Source: Arthrobacter alpinus | GTDB taxonomy: Bacteria; Actinomycetota; Actinomycetes; Actinomycetales; Micrococcaceae | Direction of reading: 5' to 3' | NCBI RefSeq assembly: GCF_900105965.1 | Contig: NZ_FNTV01000001.1 | Location: 3,286,001 to 3,350,000 of the forward strand | Length of the DNA stretch: 64,000 nt | Shown: piece by piece, positions 8,773-17,719 of the stretch | How the letters are laid out: each line of letters opens with the position of its first letter | Numbering within the stretch: position 1 is the first letter of the stretch | Position numbers and translations under genes: made by a program | The notes under the pieces: model-generated | Databases searched by the model: none | Seen by the model: only the letters and a program-made list of their open reading frames with translations | What the model was told of the DNA's origin: nothing

Positions 8773-9264
8773 CTAGGGTGCCGGGGTGCGCAGCGTCCAG
8801 TGTGATTCATCCAGGCCGCGGATGAGCTTGGTGCCTATCCGGGCCAGATCGGCCACATCCTTGGCATTGAGCTGATCGAAAACCACGGCTCGGACCGACT
8901 CCACATGCATGGGCGCCAGCGTGCGAATGAGGTCAAGGCCGACGCCGGTAATGGTCACCACCGTGACGCGGGCGTCATCCACGTGCACGGAACGCTCCAC
9001 ATAGCCGCGGCCCTGCAGCTTCTTGACAACATGCGAAAGCCGCGACAGGGATGCACTTGTCCGCGCGGCAAGTTCACTCATGGGCAAGGTTGCCTTGGCC
9101 TCCTCGGAGAGCATGGCCAAGACGTTGTACTCAAAAAGGGACAGCTTGGCTGCCTGCTGAAGCGGGGACTCGAGCGCCCCGGGCAGCAGCGTGGTGGTGG
9201 ACAGTAGCGCCAACCATGCGGCTCGTTCCTCGGCGCTCAGCCAGCGCGGTTCCAACTCGTTCAT
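8773..9264 (-). CDS. MarR-family transcriptional regulator
   Basis: The protein has 163 residues with the winged-helix core LPMSELAARTSASLSRLSHVVKKLQGRGYVER and the wing VHVDDARVTVVTITGVG. The usual DRR of the wing is replaced by DAR, a frequent variant. It is divergent from the small reductase gene at 9405 and upstream of, but probably not part of, the iron operon. A perfect odd palindrome in the divergent region is the probable binding site. The ligand is unknown. Confidence 0.9.
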   Translation of the reverse strand: MNELEPRWLSAEERAAWLALLSTTTLLPGALESPLQQAAKLSLFEYNVLAMLSEEAKATLPMSELAARTSASLSRLSHVVKKLQGRGYVERSVHVDDARVTVVTITGVGLDLIRTLAPMHVESVRAVVFDQLNAKDVADLARIGTKLIRGLDESHWTLRTPAP

Positions 9265-9318
9265 GGCGCCATCTTTTCACGATTACCTGAGTGCAGTGGC
9301 TTCATCTAATATTTTTAC

Positions 9319-9347
9319 TTGACACTTCAACTAAGTTGATTTACGCT
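9319..9347 (+). promoter_or_regulatory. Promoter with MarR-type operator in the spacer
   Basis: TTGACA (9319-9324) and TACGCT (9342-9347) are separated by exactly 17 nt. The spacer contains the perfect odd palindrome TCAACTAAGTTGA (9327-9339), the size expected of a MarR operator. A bound repressor there would block the reductase promoter. The binding protein is presumed to be the divergent MarR. Confidence 0.65.
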
Positions 9348-9404
9348 TTAGTTGTAGCTTCAAGTAAATGACTTCCAGCCACTCCCAATGAAAGCAGGAT
9401 CATC

Positions 9405-10040
9405 ATGAACACCATCACCATCATCGGTACCGGAAACATGGCACGCGGCATTGCAACCCGAACCCTCGCAGCTGGTCGAAACGTTGAACTTCTGAACCGT
9501 GACGCAGACAAGGCAGCCGCATTCGCCGCCGAGTTCGGCACCAACGCAACTTCTGGCACCGTGGGCCAGGCACCCGCCGGCGACATCGTTGTTCTGGCCG
9601 TTCCGTTCGACGCCGCCAAGGAAATTGTTTCCTCCTACGGCGCCGCTCTCGCCGGCAAGACGGTTATTGACATCACCAACCCAGTGAACTTCGAGACCTT
9701 CGATTCCCTGGTTGTTGCGCCCGGCACCTCCGCCGCCGAAGAAATCGCCGCACTGACCCCGGCCAATGTAGTCAAGGCCTTCAACACCACGTTTGCCGGC
9801 GCCTTGGTAGCTGGCGAAACCGAAGGCCAGATCCTGGACGGCTTCATCGCCGGCGACAACGCAGAAGCAACGGCCGCCGTGGCCTCCCTCATGGCCGACG
9901 GCGGAATGCGCCCCATCGTGGTTGGCCCGCTGAAGCGTTCACGTGAGCTGGAAGGCTTCCAGTTCCTGGTCATGACCCTCCAGGCCAACCCCGCCTTCGA
10001 GACCTTCAACTGGAACACCGGCCTGAAGATCGTCGGCTGA
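9405..10040 (+). CDS. NADP oxidoreductase, coenzyme F420-dependent (FNO/NpdG-like) family
   Basis: The protein has 211 residues and starts with a Rossmann fold, TITIIGTGNMARGIATRTLAAG, followed by NRDADKAAAFA, an NADP-type second strand. The middle reads VVLAVPFDAAKEIVSSYG and VIDITNPVNFETFDSL, and the end has GPLKRSRELEGFQFL, all typical of the F420-NADP reductase-like family. Many actinobacterial members of this size act as NAD(P)-binding proteins of unknown substrate, so F420 use is not proven. A GAAAGCAGGA ribosome site precedes ATG. The MarR-type operator in its promoter suggests induction by a small stress compound. Confidence 0.85.
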   Translation: MNTITIIGTGNMARGIATRTLAAGRNVELLNRDADKAAAFAAEFGTNATSGTVGQAPAGDIVVLAVPFDAAKEIVSSYGAALAGKTVIDITNPVNFETFDSLVVAPGTSAAEEIAALTPANVVKAFNTTFAGALVAGETEGQILDGFIAGDNAEATAAVASLMADGGMRPIVVGPLKRSRELEGFQFLVMTLQANPAFETFNWNTGLKIVG

Positions 10041-10054
10041 CTTTTCCCACGGTG

Positions 10055-10161
10055 ACGGGCGGAGAAGCCGGTATTTCCGTAGGCGACGTAGAGGAGAGCT
10101 AAAGGCCGCCAGCGGCCATAGCTCGGATAGTCGCCGAGGGAATGCCGACTTCTCCACCCGT
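10055..10161. repeat. Long imperfect inverted repeat, about 105 bp
   Basis: Outer arms of about 30 nt (10057-10087 and 10130-10159) pair with roughly six mismatches; inner arms around GAGCTAAAGGCCGC (10096-10109) and GCGGCCATAGCTC (10112-10124) continue the stem to a tiny loop. The whole would fold as one rod. It lies between convergent genes, so it may end transcription, but the size is more like a mobile palindromic repeat. No target duplication was seen. Confidence 0.6.
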
Positions 10162-10186
10162 ATGCCGATTATTGACTCTGTCGAAA

Positions 10187-11200
10187 TCAGTCGTGCACAG
10201 GACGCGTGGGGGCCGTGCCGTTTCCGAAGGGGCTTCCGCCCAGGGACTCGCGGCCGTGCGCCGTCGTCCAACCGGCGGTGTCCGGACCCTTGGGGATGAT
10301 CTGGGTGGGGTTCAGATCCTCATGCACCACGTAATAGTGTTCCTTGATCTGTTCAAAGTTCACGGTGTCGCCAAAGCCGGGCGTCTGGAAGAGGTCGCGG
10401 GCGTAGGCCCACAGCACGGGCATCTCAACGAGTTTATTGCGGTTGCACTTGAAGTGTCCGTGGTAGACGGAGTCGAAACGCACCAGCGTGGTGAAGAGAC
10501 GCACATCGGCTTCGGTGATGGTCTCACCCATGAGGTAGCGCTGCGTGGCGAGGCGTTCCTCGAGCCAATCCAGGGCGGTGAACAGGCGGTCATAGGCTGC
10601 GTTGTACGCTTCTTGGCTGCCGGCAAAGCCGCACCGGTACACACCGTTGTTGACCTCGGTGAACACGCGCTTATTCACAACCGCCATCTCTTCACGCAGC
10701 GCCTCCGGATACAGATCGGGGGCTCCTTCGCGATGAAATTCGCCCCACTCAGTGGAGAAGTCGAGAGTCATTTGCGGGAAGTTGTTCGTCACCACGGCGC
10801 CACTTGCCACATCCACCATGGCCGGGACCGTGATGCCCCGCGGGTAGTTGGGGGTGCGCTTAAAGTAGGCGTCCTGCAGGCGTTCAATGCCCAAGACCGG
10901 GTCCACACCGCCCTCGTCCAGATCGAACGTCCACGATCGCTGGTCATGCGTGGGGCCGCACACACCAATGGAGATTGCGCCTTCCAGCCCTAGTAGCCGG
11001 CGGACAATGGTGGATCGATGCGCCCACGGGCAGGCGCGCGCCACCACTAAGCGGTAGCGCCCAGCTTCCACGGGATATCCATCGAGTGCATCGGCGGTAA
11101 TCCGGGTTTCAATGTAGTTGGTGTCACGGGTGTACTCGCCGCCTGTAACGTAAAGTCCCTTGGTGCTGAAGTCAGTCGCTGCCGTGGCGTTTGTGTCCAT
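10187..11200 (-). CDS. Glutathionyl-hydroquinone reductase-like (GST superfamily, Xi class)
   Basis: The protein has 337 residues. The thioredoxin-like half carries RLVVARACPWAHRSTIVRR with the Cys-Pro-Trp active site near residue 57. The helical half carries LFTALDWLEERLATQRYLMGETITEADVRLFTTLVRFD, the signature of YqjG/PcpF-type enzymes. In the family the cysteine removes glutathione from S-glutathionyl hydroquinones. Actinobacteria mostly use mycothiol, so the natural thiol here is uncertain. There is no ribosome site; TAGGCT ends 6 nt before ATG, indicating a leaderless transcript. Confidence 0.88.
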   Translation of the reverse strand: MDTNATAATDFSTKGLYVTGGEYTRDTNYIETRITADALDGYPVEAGRYRLVVARACPWAHRSTIVRRLLGLEGAISIGVCGPTHDQRSWTFDLDEGGVDPVLGIERLQDAYFKRTPNYPRGITVPAMVDVASGAVVTNNFPQMTLDFSTEWGEFHREGAPDLYPEALREEMAVVNKRVFTEVNNGVYRCGFAGSQEAYNAAYDRLFTALDWLEERLATQRYLMGETITEADVRLFTTLVRFDSVYHGHFKCNRNKLVEMPVLWAYARDLFQTPGFGDTVNFEQIKEHYYVVHEDLNPTQIIPKGPDTAGWTTAHGRESLGGSPFGNGTAPTRPVHD

Positions 11201-11326
11201 GGAGCCAGCCTAAGACACCCGACTCACCCCTTGAGGCGCTTTACGTGGCAATTGTGGCCTGACTATGATCAACAGGCACCAGGTGAACGATCCACAAGAG
11301 CGGCACCCACAGTGAGGACGAACCCC

Positions 11327-12514
11327 ATGACGGCCCAAGACTCCACCGTCGAAACCCAGTCCACCAGCATGCCCGGGCAGAATTTGGCCGAGCGGACTGG
11401 CCGCGCCATGGTTGAATTCCGTGGGGTCAGCAAGATCTACCAAACGGGCAACCCGGCAGTCGATAACCTCAATCTCAGCATTGAAAGCGGCAAGATCACC
11501 GTGTTTGTTGGCCCATCGGGCTGCGGCAAAACCACGTCCCTTCGGATGATTAACCGCATGGTTGAACCCACCTCCGGCACCATCACCGTTGATGGCCGCG
11601 ATGTCAGCACCATCCCCGCCCACGAGCTGCGCCGATCCATGGGCTACGTCATGCAGCAGGCAGGATTGCTGCCGCATCGTACCGTGATCGAAAACATTTC
11701 AACCGTGCTGCGACTGAACAAGGTTCCGCGAGCGCAAGCCCGCGAGCGTTCCCTGGAATTGTTGAAGACAGTAGGTTTGCCCGAGTCCATGGCCAACCGC
11801 TACCCCAACCAACTGTCCGGCGGGCAGCAGCAGCGCGTAGGTGTTGCCCGGGCCCTGGCCGCGGATCCTCCAGTCCTGCTCATGGACGAGCCCTTCTCCG
11901 CTGTTGATCCGGTGGTGCGGGCCGAGCTTCAACAGGAGTTGTTGCGGCTTCAGCGAGACTTGGCCAAGACCATCATTTTTGTCACGCACGACATCGATGA
12001 AGCCACCATCCTCGGTGACCGTGTGGCTGTTTTTGCCGTGGGTGGTCGAGTGGCCCAGTATGCACCGCCGGAAGAAATTCTCCGCGCCCCCGTCGATGAT
12101 TTCGTGGCCAACTTTGTTGGCCGCGACCGTGGCTTCCGCCGGCTTTCCTTCAGCACGGGCGAGTCCGTGCCCATTCACCCCGCCAATGCCGTGCTGTGGA
12201 ACAGCGCTTCCCCAACGAACGACGTCGAAGCTGCCGCAGCCCCACGCGATTCCAACGCCTCACGCTGGGCACTGGCAGTCGACGCGGATAATCACCCGCT
12301 GGGCTGGCTGGCCCACGGTTCCACTTCGGGACCCCTCATACCCGGAGGATCGCTCTTCCATGCCGGCGATCCGCTGCGCAATGCCTTGGACGCTGCATTG
12401 TCCTCCCCGTCGGGGTTGGGCGTCGCCGTGGATGCGGACGGTCAGGTCACGGGCCTGGTCAAGGCTTCCGAGGTGCTCGCTGCCATCGAGTCCGTCCGTG
12501 AAGGCCTCAGCTGA
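11327..12514 (+). CDS. Osmoprotectant (glycine betaine/choline/carnitine) ABC transporter ATP-binding protein, OpuCA-like
   Basis: The protein has 395 residues. Walker [14 protein letters not shown] (about 62), signature [15 protein letters not shown] (about 163) and Walker [13 protein letters not shown] (about 185) are complete. The GPSGCGKTT and RMINRM motifs are characteristic of the ProV/OpuCA group. After residue 290 is a poorly conserved tail that ends in a single CBS-like half ([23 protein letters not shown]), where Bacillus OpuCA has two CBS repeats used for ionic-strength sensing. I chose ATG 11327, preceded by GAGGA; the frame is open from 11231. First gene of the operon; its stop overlaps the next start (TGATG). 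Confidence 0.9.
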   Translation: MTAQDSTVETQSTSMPGQNLAERTGRAMVEFRGVSKIYQTGNPAVDNLNLSIESGKITVFVGPSGCGKTTSLRMINRMVEPTSGTITVDGRDVSTIPAHELRRSMGYVMQQAGLLPHRTVIENISTVLRLNKVPRAQARERSLELLKTVGLPESMANRYPNQLSGGQQQRVGVARALAADPPVLLMDEPFSAVDPVVRAELQQELLRLQRDLAKTIIFVTHDIDEATILGDRVAVFAVGGRVAQYAPPEEILRAPVDDFVANFVGRDRGFRRLSFSTGESVPIHPANAVLWNSASPTNDVEAAAAPRDSNASRWALAVDADNHPLGWLAHGSTSGPLIPGGSLFHAGDPLRNALDAALSSPSGLGVAVDADGQVTGLVKASEVLAAIESVREGLS

Positions 12515-13191
12515 TGCAGTGGTTTCTGGCTAACCTGCCGCAGGTCCTCAACCTGACCGGTTACCATCTGGTCCAGGCCGTGGTGCCGCTGGTGCTGAGC
12601 GTCATCATTGCCGTGCCGTTGGCGCAGCTGGCGCGCGTCAATAAGGTGGCTGGCGGCATTATCTTGTCTGCCGGATCGTTGCTGTACACGGTCCCCTCGC
12701 TGGCTTTGTTTGTGATTTTGCCATCCGTGCTGGGGACCAAAATTCTGGATTTCACAAATATCATCGTGGCTTTAACCATCTATGCCGTGGCTCTCTTGGT
12801 CCGTTCCACCCAGGACGCGTTGAACTCTGTGGACGATTCCCTCCGGCAATCGGCAACCGCTATGGGGTTCAGGCCCCTGCAGCGCTTTATGAAAGTGGAC
12901 CTGCCACTGTCCATCCCAGTCCTTTTTGCCGGGCTGCGAGTCATCTCCGTCAGCAATATTTCCCTTGTGACTGTTGGTTCTCTGTTGGGCATTCCCAGTC
13001 TGGGCTTTCTCTTCACTGACGGCTTACAGCGCAACTTCCCCACTGAAATCGTGGTCGGAATCCTCGGCACGCTGGTCTTGGCACTGCTTATGGATGTGGT
13101 GTTGGTCATGCTGCAGAAGCTGCTGACGCCATGGCTGCGGACCAGCAAATCTGCGCCGGCAATGCAGCGCACGGCGGCGGTGTCGGCATGA
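12514..13191 (+). CDS. Osmoprotectant ABC transporter permease (OpuCB/ProW type)
   Basis: The protein has 225 residues and five to six membrane segments. The start overlaps the ATPase stop by one base. It carries the binding-protein-dependent permease loop as DDSLRQSATAMGFRPLQRFMKVDLPLSIPVLFAGLRV, in the EAA-loop position. Proteins of this size and order occur as paired permeases in OpuC/OpuB and Opu-like choline or betaine systems. Its stop overlaps the next permease start by 4 nt (ATGA), so all subunits are probably translated in a coupled way. Confidence 0.93.
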   Translation: MQWFLANLPQVLNLTGYHLVQAVVPLVLSVIIAVPLAQLARVNKVAGGIILSAGSLLYTVPSLALFVILPSVLGTKILDFTNIIVALTIYAVALLVRSTQDALNSVDDSLRQSATAMGFRPLQRFMKVDLPLSIPVLFAGLRVISVSNISLVTVGSLLGIPSLGFLFTDGLQRNFPTEIVVGILGTLVLALLMDVVLVMLQKLLTPWLRTSKSAPAMQRTAAVSA

Positions 13192-13964
13192 GCATCCTCG
13201 CCCTGGCACTGCCCCTGGCAGCACGCCCAAGCACCACCTACACGGCCAAGGACCCTTTTAGCCAAGGCTGGCAGTGGCTGACCGATCCACTTAACTGGCA
13301 GGGGCCCTTGGGCGTTCCCGTGCGGATTGTTGAACACCTCGGCTATGCAGGACTGACCTTGCTGATCTCCCTCGCCATTGCGGTCCCCCTCGGCCTGTAC
13401 GTGGGTCACACGGGCCGGGGACGCGGCGTGGTGGTTTCACTGGCAGGGATGTTGCGGGCCCTTCCGACGCTGGGCATCATGACGTTGTTTGCACTGCTTG
13501 CCACCTCCTCCCTCTCGCTCATGCCGGCCATCTGGTCGTTAGTGCTGCTGGCCGTGCCGCCGATCTTGACCGGCACGTACGCCGGCATTGCGGCGGTGGA
13601 TCGCGAAATTGTGGACGCCGCGCGCAGCATGGGCATGACCGAGCGGCAAATCCTCTTTGGTGTGGAGGTGCCAAATGGCTTGTCCGTCATGCTTGGCGGC
13701 TTGCGCTCGGCTGTGCTGCAGATCCTCTCAACCGTGGCGGTCGTGGCCTTTATCAGCCTCGGCGGGTTGGGCCGGTACATCATTGATGGACTAGCCGTTC
13801 AGGACTATGGTCAAGTATTGGGCGGGGCCGTGGTGATTGCCGTTCTAGCCATCGCCATTGACGGGCTACTGGCCTTGCTGCAACGGGTTGTGGTTTCACC
13901 GGGTTTGCGAAGCGTCAGAGTAGCCTCCGAGCAGGAGCTCCCTGTTCTTCCATCGATTTCTTAG
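13188..13964 (+). CDS. Osmoprotectant ABC transporter permease (OpuCD/ProW type)
   Basis: The protein has 258 residues from ATG 13188. An earlier in-frame start at 13131 was rejected because the ATGA overlap with the upstream permease fits operon coupling. It starts with a short hydrophobic segment, then about six helices. The EAA-type loop is DREIVDAARSMGMTERQILFGVEVPNGLSVMLGGLRSAV. It is the second permease of the osmolyte system; 28 nt later the binding-protein gene begins. Confidence 0.92.
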   Translation: MSILALALPLAARPSTTYTAKDPFSQGWQWLTDPLNWQGPLGVPVRIVEHLGYAGLTLLISLAIAVPLGLYVGHTGRGRGVVVSLAGMLRALPTLGIMTLFALLATSSLSLMPAIWSLVLLAVPPILTGTYAGIAAVDREIVDAARSMGMTERQILFGVEVPNGLSVMLGGLRSAVLQILSTVAVVAFISLGGLGRYIIDGLAVQDYGQVLGGAVVIAVLAIAIDGLLALLQRVVVSPGLRSVRVASEQELPVLPSIS

Positions 13965-13992
13965 CAATGAAACAAACTACAGGAGTCTAAAC

Positions 13993-14940
13993 ATGAGCAA
14001 GAATTCTTGGTCCTCACGCCGCGCGTTCCTTGGTGCTGCAGCCGGGCTTTCGGTGGCACTTGCCGTGACGGCGTGTGGCGGCGGCGACCCGCTCGGTGCA
14101 GCCAGTTCCAGCGGCGGTGCCGCAGGTGGTGGCGCCGTGGTGGTCGGTTCGGCCAACTTCCCGGAGAATGCCATCTTGGCCGAAATTTACGCGGGAGCCC
14201 TGAACGCGGCTGGCGTGAACGCCTCCACCAAATTGAACATTGGCGCCCGTGAGGTCTACATGAAGGCGCTCGAGGACGGGTCAATTGACGTGGTCCCCGA
14301 ATACACTGGCAACCTGCTGGGCTACCTTGACACCAGCAACACCGTAGTTGACGGACCCGGCATTTTGGCTGCTCTGCCGGCCAAAATGCCAACAGGGCTA
14401 AGCATCCTGGATGCGGCTTCTGCAGAAGACAAGGACGCCATTGTTGTGACGGCAGAAACGGCCGCTAAATACAGCTTGAAGTCCATCGCAGATCTGACCC
14501 CCGTATGTGGGGAGTTGACGCTCGCGGCGCCGTCGGAATTCCAGACCCGCCCGTACGGCCTGCCCGGCTTGAAAAAGCTGTATGACTGCGTTCCCAAGAG
14601 CTTTGTGCCCTTTAGCGCCAGCAGTGAGGCACTGAATCTCAAGGCACTGCTCAACAATGAAGTGCAGATGGCCGATATCTTCACCACGTCCCCCGAAATC
14701 ACCGCGAACAAGCTGGTGGTTTTGGATGATCCCAAGGGTTTGATCGGCGCCCAGCAGGTGGCGCCTGTCGTCAAGACGGACAAGCTCAGCGATGCCGGAA
14801 CAACGGCATTGAACAACGTCTCCAAGCAGCTCACAACGCAGGACCTGATCGCCTTGCGCACCCAGGTTGAGGGCGATCAAAAAATGGATCCCAAGGCCGC
14901 CGCAACGCAGTGGCTCAAGGACAAGGGCATCACCAAGTAA
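13993..14940 (+). CDS. Osmoprotectant ABC transporter substrate-binding lipoprotein (OpuCC-like)
   Basis: The protein has 315 residues. The signal has a twin-arginine motif SRRAFLGAA and a lipobox ending VTAC, so it may be exported folded by Tat and then lipidated. The mature part begins VVVGSANFPENAILAEIYAGAL, the standard opening of OpuAC/ProX-type betaine and choline binding proteins, followed by DVVPEYTGNLLGYL. These proteins bind quaternary amines in an aromatic cage. AGGAG stands 9 nt before ATG. The last transporter gene is followed after 10 nt by a flavoprotein gene. Confidence 0.93.
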   Translation: MSKNSWSSRRAFLGAAAGLSVALAVTACGGGDPLGAASSSGGAAGGGAVVVGSANFPENAILAEIYAGALNAAGVNASTKLNIGAREVYMKALEDGSIDVVPEYTGNLLGYLDTSNTVVDGPGILAALPAKMPTGLSILDAASAEDKDAIVVTAETAAKYSLKSIADLTPVCGELTLAAPSEFQTRPYGLPGLKKLYDCVPKSFVPFSASSEALNLKALLNNEVQMADIFTTSPEITANKLVVLDDPKGLIGAQQVAPVVKTDKLSDAGTTALNNVSKQLTTQDLIALRTQVEGDQKMDPKAAATQWLKDKGITK

Positions 14941-14950
14941 GGAGCTTTCC

Positions 14951-16411
14951 ATGGCCGCCGCGGAAGAAGTCGATGTTGTTGTGCTCGGAATGGGTCCCGG
15001 CGGCGAGTCGGTGGCCGGGGAACTGGCCGCCGCCGGCCTGAGTGTGGTGGGGGTGGAAGCCAGGCTCGTGGGTGGCGAATGCCCCTACTACGGCTGCGTG
15101 CCGTCCAAAATGATGATCCGGGCCGGCAATGTGGTGGCCGAGGCGCTGCGGGTCCCTGGGCTCGCCGGCACGGTGCAACTCACCCCCGATTTCTCCAAAG
15201 TGGCCGGGCGCATCCGTTCCGAAGCCACCGACAACTGGGATGATGCCGTCGCGGCCAAGCGCTTCACCGACAAGGGCGGGCGCTTGGTGCGGGGCACCGG
15301 TCGGCTCACCGGCTCGCTCGAGGTTACGGTTTCAACGTCCGACGACGGGGATCTCATCTTTCGGGCCCGTCTGGCGGTCGTAGTCAATCCGGGCACCAAT
15401 CCGACCATCCCGTCAGTACCGGGGCTGGAGGGCACACCGTTCTGGACTAATCGGGAAGCCGTTCAGGCTGAGTCGGCACCCAAATCGCTGGCAGTTCTCG
15501 GTGGTGGTCCCATTGCCGTGGAGCTGGCGCAGGCGTTCACCCGGTTCGGCACCAAGGTGACCATGGTGTTGCGGGGTTCCTCATTGTTATCGCGTTCGGA
15601 ACCGGAGGCCGGCGAACTGCTGGCTCAGGTCTTTCGCAGCGAGGGCATCAAGATCCTGCACAACAAGGAGGTCACAGGTGTTGTGCAGTCCCGCGGACGG
15701 TTCCGTCTCGCGTTGGCTGATTCTTCCTCTGGTAAAGCTCCCGGTGACGGAGCTCGCGGCTCCGGAGTGTCCCAGCTGTCAGCAGAAAAATTCCTGGTGG
15801 CCACCGGTCGCACCGCGCGGCTCTCGCCCTTGAATCTGGCCGCGGCAGGTGTCGAGTGGGACGGCTCGGTTGCGCCGGCTGTGGACCCGCACATGCAACT
15901 TACCGACGGCGTTTATCTGATCGGTGACGCCGCAGGAGAGGGCGCTTTCACGCACATGTCCATGTATCAGGGCAACATTGTGGCCGGCCACATCCTCGCC
16001 CGGCATGCACAACAGCAGGGTGATTCGCAGCCGCCCGACAGAGGCGCCACCGAATCCCATGCCGTGCCCAACGTGACGTTCACCGATCCGGAGGTAGGAT
16101 CCGTGGGGCTCACGGAAAAGCAGGCCAGGGACGCGGGACTGAGTATCCGGGTTGGCCTTACGAAATTGGACGCATCTACGCGTGGCTGGATCCACAAGTC
16201 CGGGAATCAGGGCTTCATTAAGATCATTGAAGACACCCAAACCGGAGTTTTGGTGGGGGCAACGTCCGCCGGTCCAAGTGGCGGAGAAGTTCTCTCCGCA
16301 TTGGTATTGGCCGTACACGCCCGCATTCCCGTCGCCACACTGAAAACGATGATCTACGCCTACCCTACGTTCCACCGTGCTATTCCCGAGGCTCTGGCCG
16401 CCCTGAAATAG
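14951..16411 (+). CDS. FAD-dependent pyridine nucleotide-disulfide oxidoreductase (mercuric/lipoamide reductase-like)
   Basis: The protein has 486 residues. An FAD-binding GMGPGGESVAGELAAAG opens the protein, and the redox pair is in GGECPYYGCVPSK (Cys-x4-Cys). A second Rossmann motif LGGGPIAVELAQAFTRFG binds NAD(P)H, and YLIGDAAGEGAFTH is the FAD ribityl motif. The C-terminal dimer domain ends AYPTFHRAIPEAL. The usual HCxxC of mercuric reductase C-termini is absent, so this is not a mercury enzyme; lipoamide, mycothione or an unknown disulfide is possible. It starts 10 nt after the osmolyte-binding gene with GGAG, so it is very likely in that operon, an unusual partner. Confidence 0.9.
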   Translation: MAAAEEVDVVVLGMGPGGESVAGELAAAGLSVVGVEARLVGGECPYYGCVPSKMMIRAGNVVAEALRVPGLAGTVQLTPDFSKVAGRIRSEATDNWDDAVAAKRFTDKGGRLVRGTGRLTGSLEVTVSTSDDGDLIFRARLAVVVNPGTNPTIPSVPGLEGTPFWTNREAVQAESAPKSLAVLGGGPIAVELAQAFTRFGTKVTMVLRGSSLLSRSEPEAGELLAQVFRSEGIKILHNKEVTGVVQSRGRFRLALADSSSGKAPGDGARGSGVSQLSAEKFLVATGRTARLSPLNLAAAGVEWDGSVAPAVDPHMQLTDGVYLIGDAAGEGAFTHMSMYQGNIVAGHILARHAQQQGDSQPPDRGATESHAVPNVTFTDPEVGSVGLTEKQARDAGLSIRVGLTKLDASTRGWIHKSGNQGFIKIIEDTQTGVLVGATSAGPSGGEVLSALVLAVHARIPVATLKTMIYAYPTFHRAIPEALAALK

Positions 16412-16437
16412 CACCCGAAGTCACTGGCGGCGGCTCA

Positions 16438-16452
16438 GCTGGGAGGCCCAGC
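16438..16452. terminator. Weak hairpin between convergent genes
   Basis: GCTGGG (16438-16443) pairs with CCCAGC (16447-16452) over a 3-nt loop. It lies between the flavoprotein and the esterase genes. There is no T-run, so its role as a terminator is doubtful. Confidence 0.3.
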
Positions 16453-16462
16453 CCAGGCGAAT

Positions 16463-17599
16463 CTATCCGGCCAGAATGGCTCGGCGAACTGCGGCGCTGA
16501 GCTGCATGCTGCGGCTGGCTGTGCCACCCTCTTCATTCCAGGCCGGGACGTAGCCAAAGCCAACCCCGTACAGCGGGTCCGCAAATCCCAGTGCTGCGTT
16601 GGCGCCGTCGTGCCCAAAAGCCTGAGCACTGCCAAAATCCATGCGCGGGTTTGCTTTCATGAACGTCACGGCAAAGGAACTCATCTCGCAGAACACCCGG
16701 TCCAGCCCCCACACCTGTTCCTGGCTCATGAGTCCAATGGTTTCCGATGTCAGGTACGGCGGCAGGCCGTCGATGCCCGTGAGAGCACCGGCGTACACGC
16801 GAGCCAGTCCATCGGCCGAACCAACCCCGGCACCGCTGCAGCTGCCAGCCGCGCGGACGCTGCGAACGTTGGGCAGTTCCAGCAGGTTTCCGGCCTGCAC
16901 GTTGCCGGACACTCCGGCAATCGAGCCGGGGTCAAGGAAGAACGGTGCGGGTGCCTCATCGAAGAGCACGGGGCGGAAGCGCGGCTCCTCGGTCTCTGGA
17001 AGTCCCAGGAACATATCGGCCGCGTACGGTGCGCGGATACGACTCTCATAAACATCCTGCAAACGCAGGCCCGTCACCCGGCGGCACAGTTCCTCGAGGA
17101 ACACGCCCATGGTGAGCGCGTGGTAGCCAAACGTACCGCTTCCGGGGCGCCACATCGGGGGCAGCGCGGCCAGCCGGGCCGCCACCGCGGGCACATCGTT
17201 GTAATCCTCCATGGCGAATCCGCCTTGCACACCCACCAACCCTCCCTGGTGCGAAAGGAGCTGACGGACCGTCACGGCGTCCTTGCCGTTTTGCGAAAAT
17301 TCGGGCCAATACGTGGCTACTGTGGCGTCTAGATCGATCAACCCGTCCTGCACCAGCAGGCTGAAGGCGAGCGCCGCTACTCCCTTGGAGCAAGAAAACA
17401 CGCCCGTGAGCGAATCTGCGGCGCAGTCCGGCCCTCCCACCAGATCCACAACCTTGCTTCCCCCAACATAAACGGCCAGCTGCGCGCTGTAGCGGGGATC
17501 GGCGTCGAGCATTGAATCAAAGAGCTCCCGCACGCCTGCGAACTGTTCGGTGATAAATCCTTGGGATCTGCCGGTGTCCGGCTGCTGTGAGATCGTCAT
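16463..17599 (-). CDS. Serine beta-lactamase-family hydrolase (class C-like esterase)
   Basis: The protein has 378 residues. The SxxK motif is present as VFSCSKGVAALAFSLLV and the second motif as GTFGYHALTMGVFLEELCRRVTG, where Tyr supplies the YxN-like function. A late FGHDGANAALGFADP segment replaces the KTG motif with HDG, as in EstB-type esterases. These enzymes usually hydrolyse short esters or amides rather than beta-lactams. No signal peptide is seen, so it is probably cytoplasmic. A TAGAGT box ends 6 nt upstream of ATG with no ribosome site, implying a leaderless transcript. It is divergent from the mannosidase gene. Confidence 0.9.
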   Translation of the reverse strand: MTISQQPDTGRSQGFITEQFAGVRELFDSMLDADPRYSAQLAVYVGGSKVVDLVGGPDCAADSLTGVFSCSKGVAALAFSLLVQDGLIDLDATVATYWPEFSQNGKDAVTVRQLLSHQGGLVGVQGGFAMEDYNDVPAVAARLAALPPMWRPGSGTFGYHALTMGVFLEELCRRVTGLRLQDVYESRIRAPYAADMFLGLPETEEPRFRPVLFDEAPAPFFLDPGSIAGVSGNVQAGNLLELPNVRSVRAAGSCSGAGVGSADGLARVYAGALTGIDGLPPYLTSETIGLMSQEQVWGLDRVFCEMSSFAVTFMKANPRMDFGSAQAFGHDGANAALGFADPLYGVGFGYVPAWNEEGGTASRSMQLSAAVRRAILAG

Positions 17600-17719
17600 G
17601 GATCCACTCTAGGGAATTCCGGCCGCGCGCAGGAATCCCCAACCCCTCCCGTCTCTGGCGCGCACGTCGCACTAGACTGACAATTGCCCCTCCTCCCCCG
17701 TTCTGGAAGGCTCTTGCCC

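Noticed and set aside
13131..13187. An upstream start for the second osmolyte permease
   Set aside because: It would overlap the first permease by 60 nt; ATG 13188 gives the usual ATGA coupling and a normal length.
14951..16411. Mercuric reductase
   Set aside because: The catalytic redox pair is present but the C-terminal vicinal cysteines needed for mercury are absent, and there are no mer genes.
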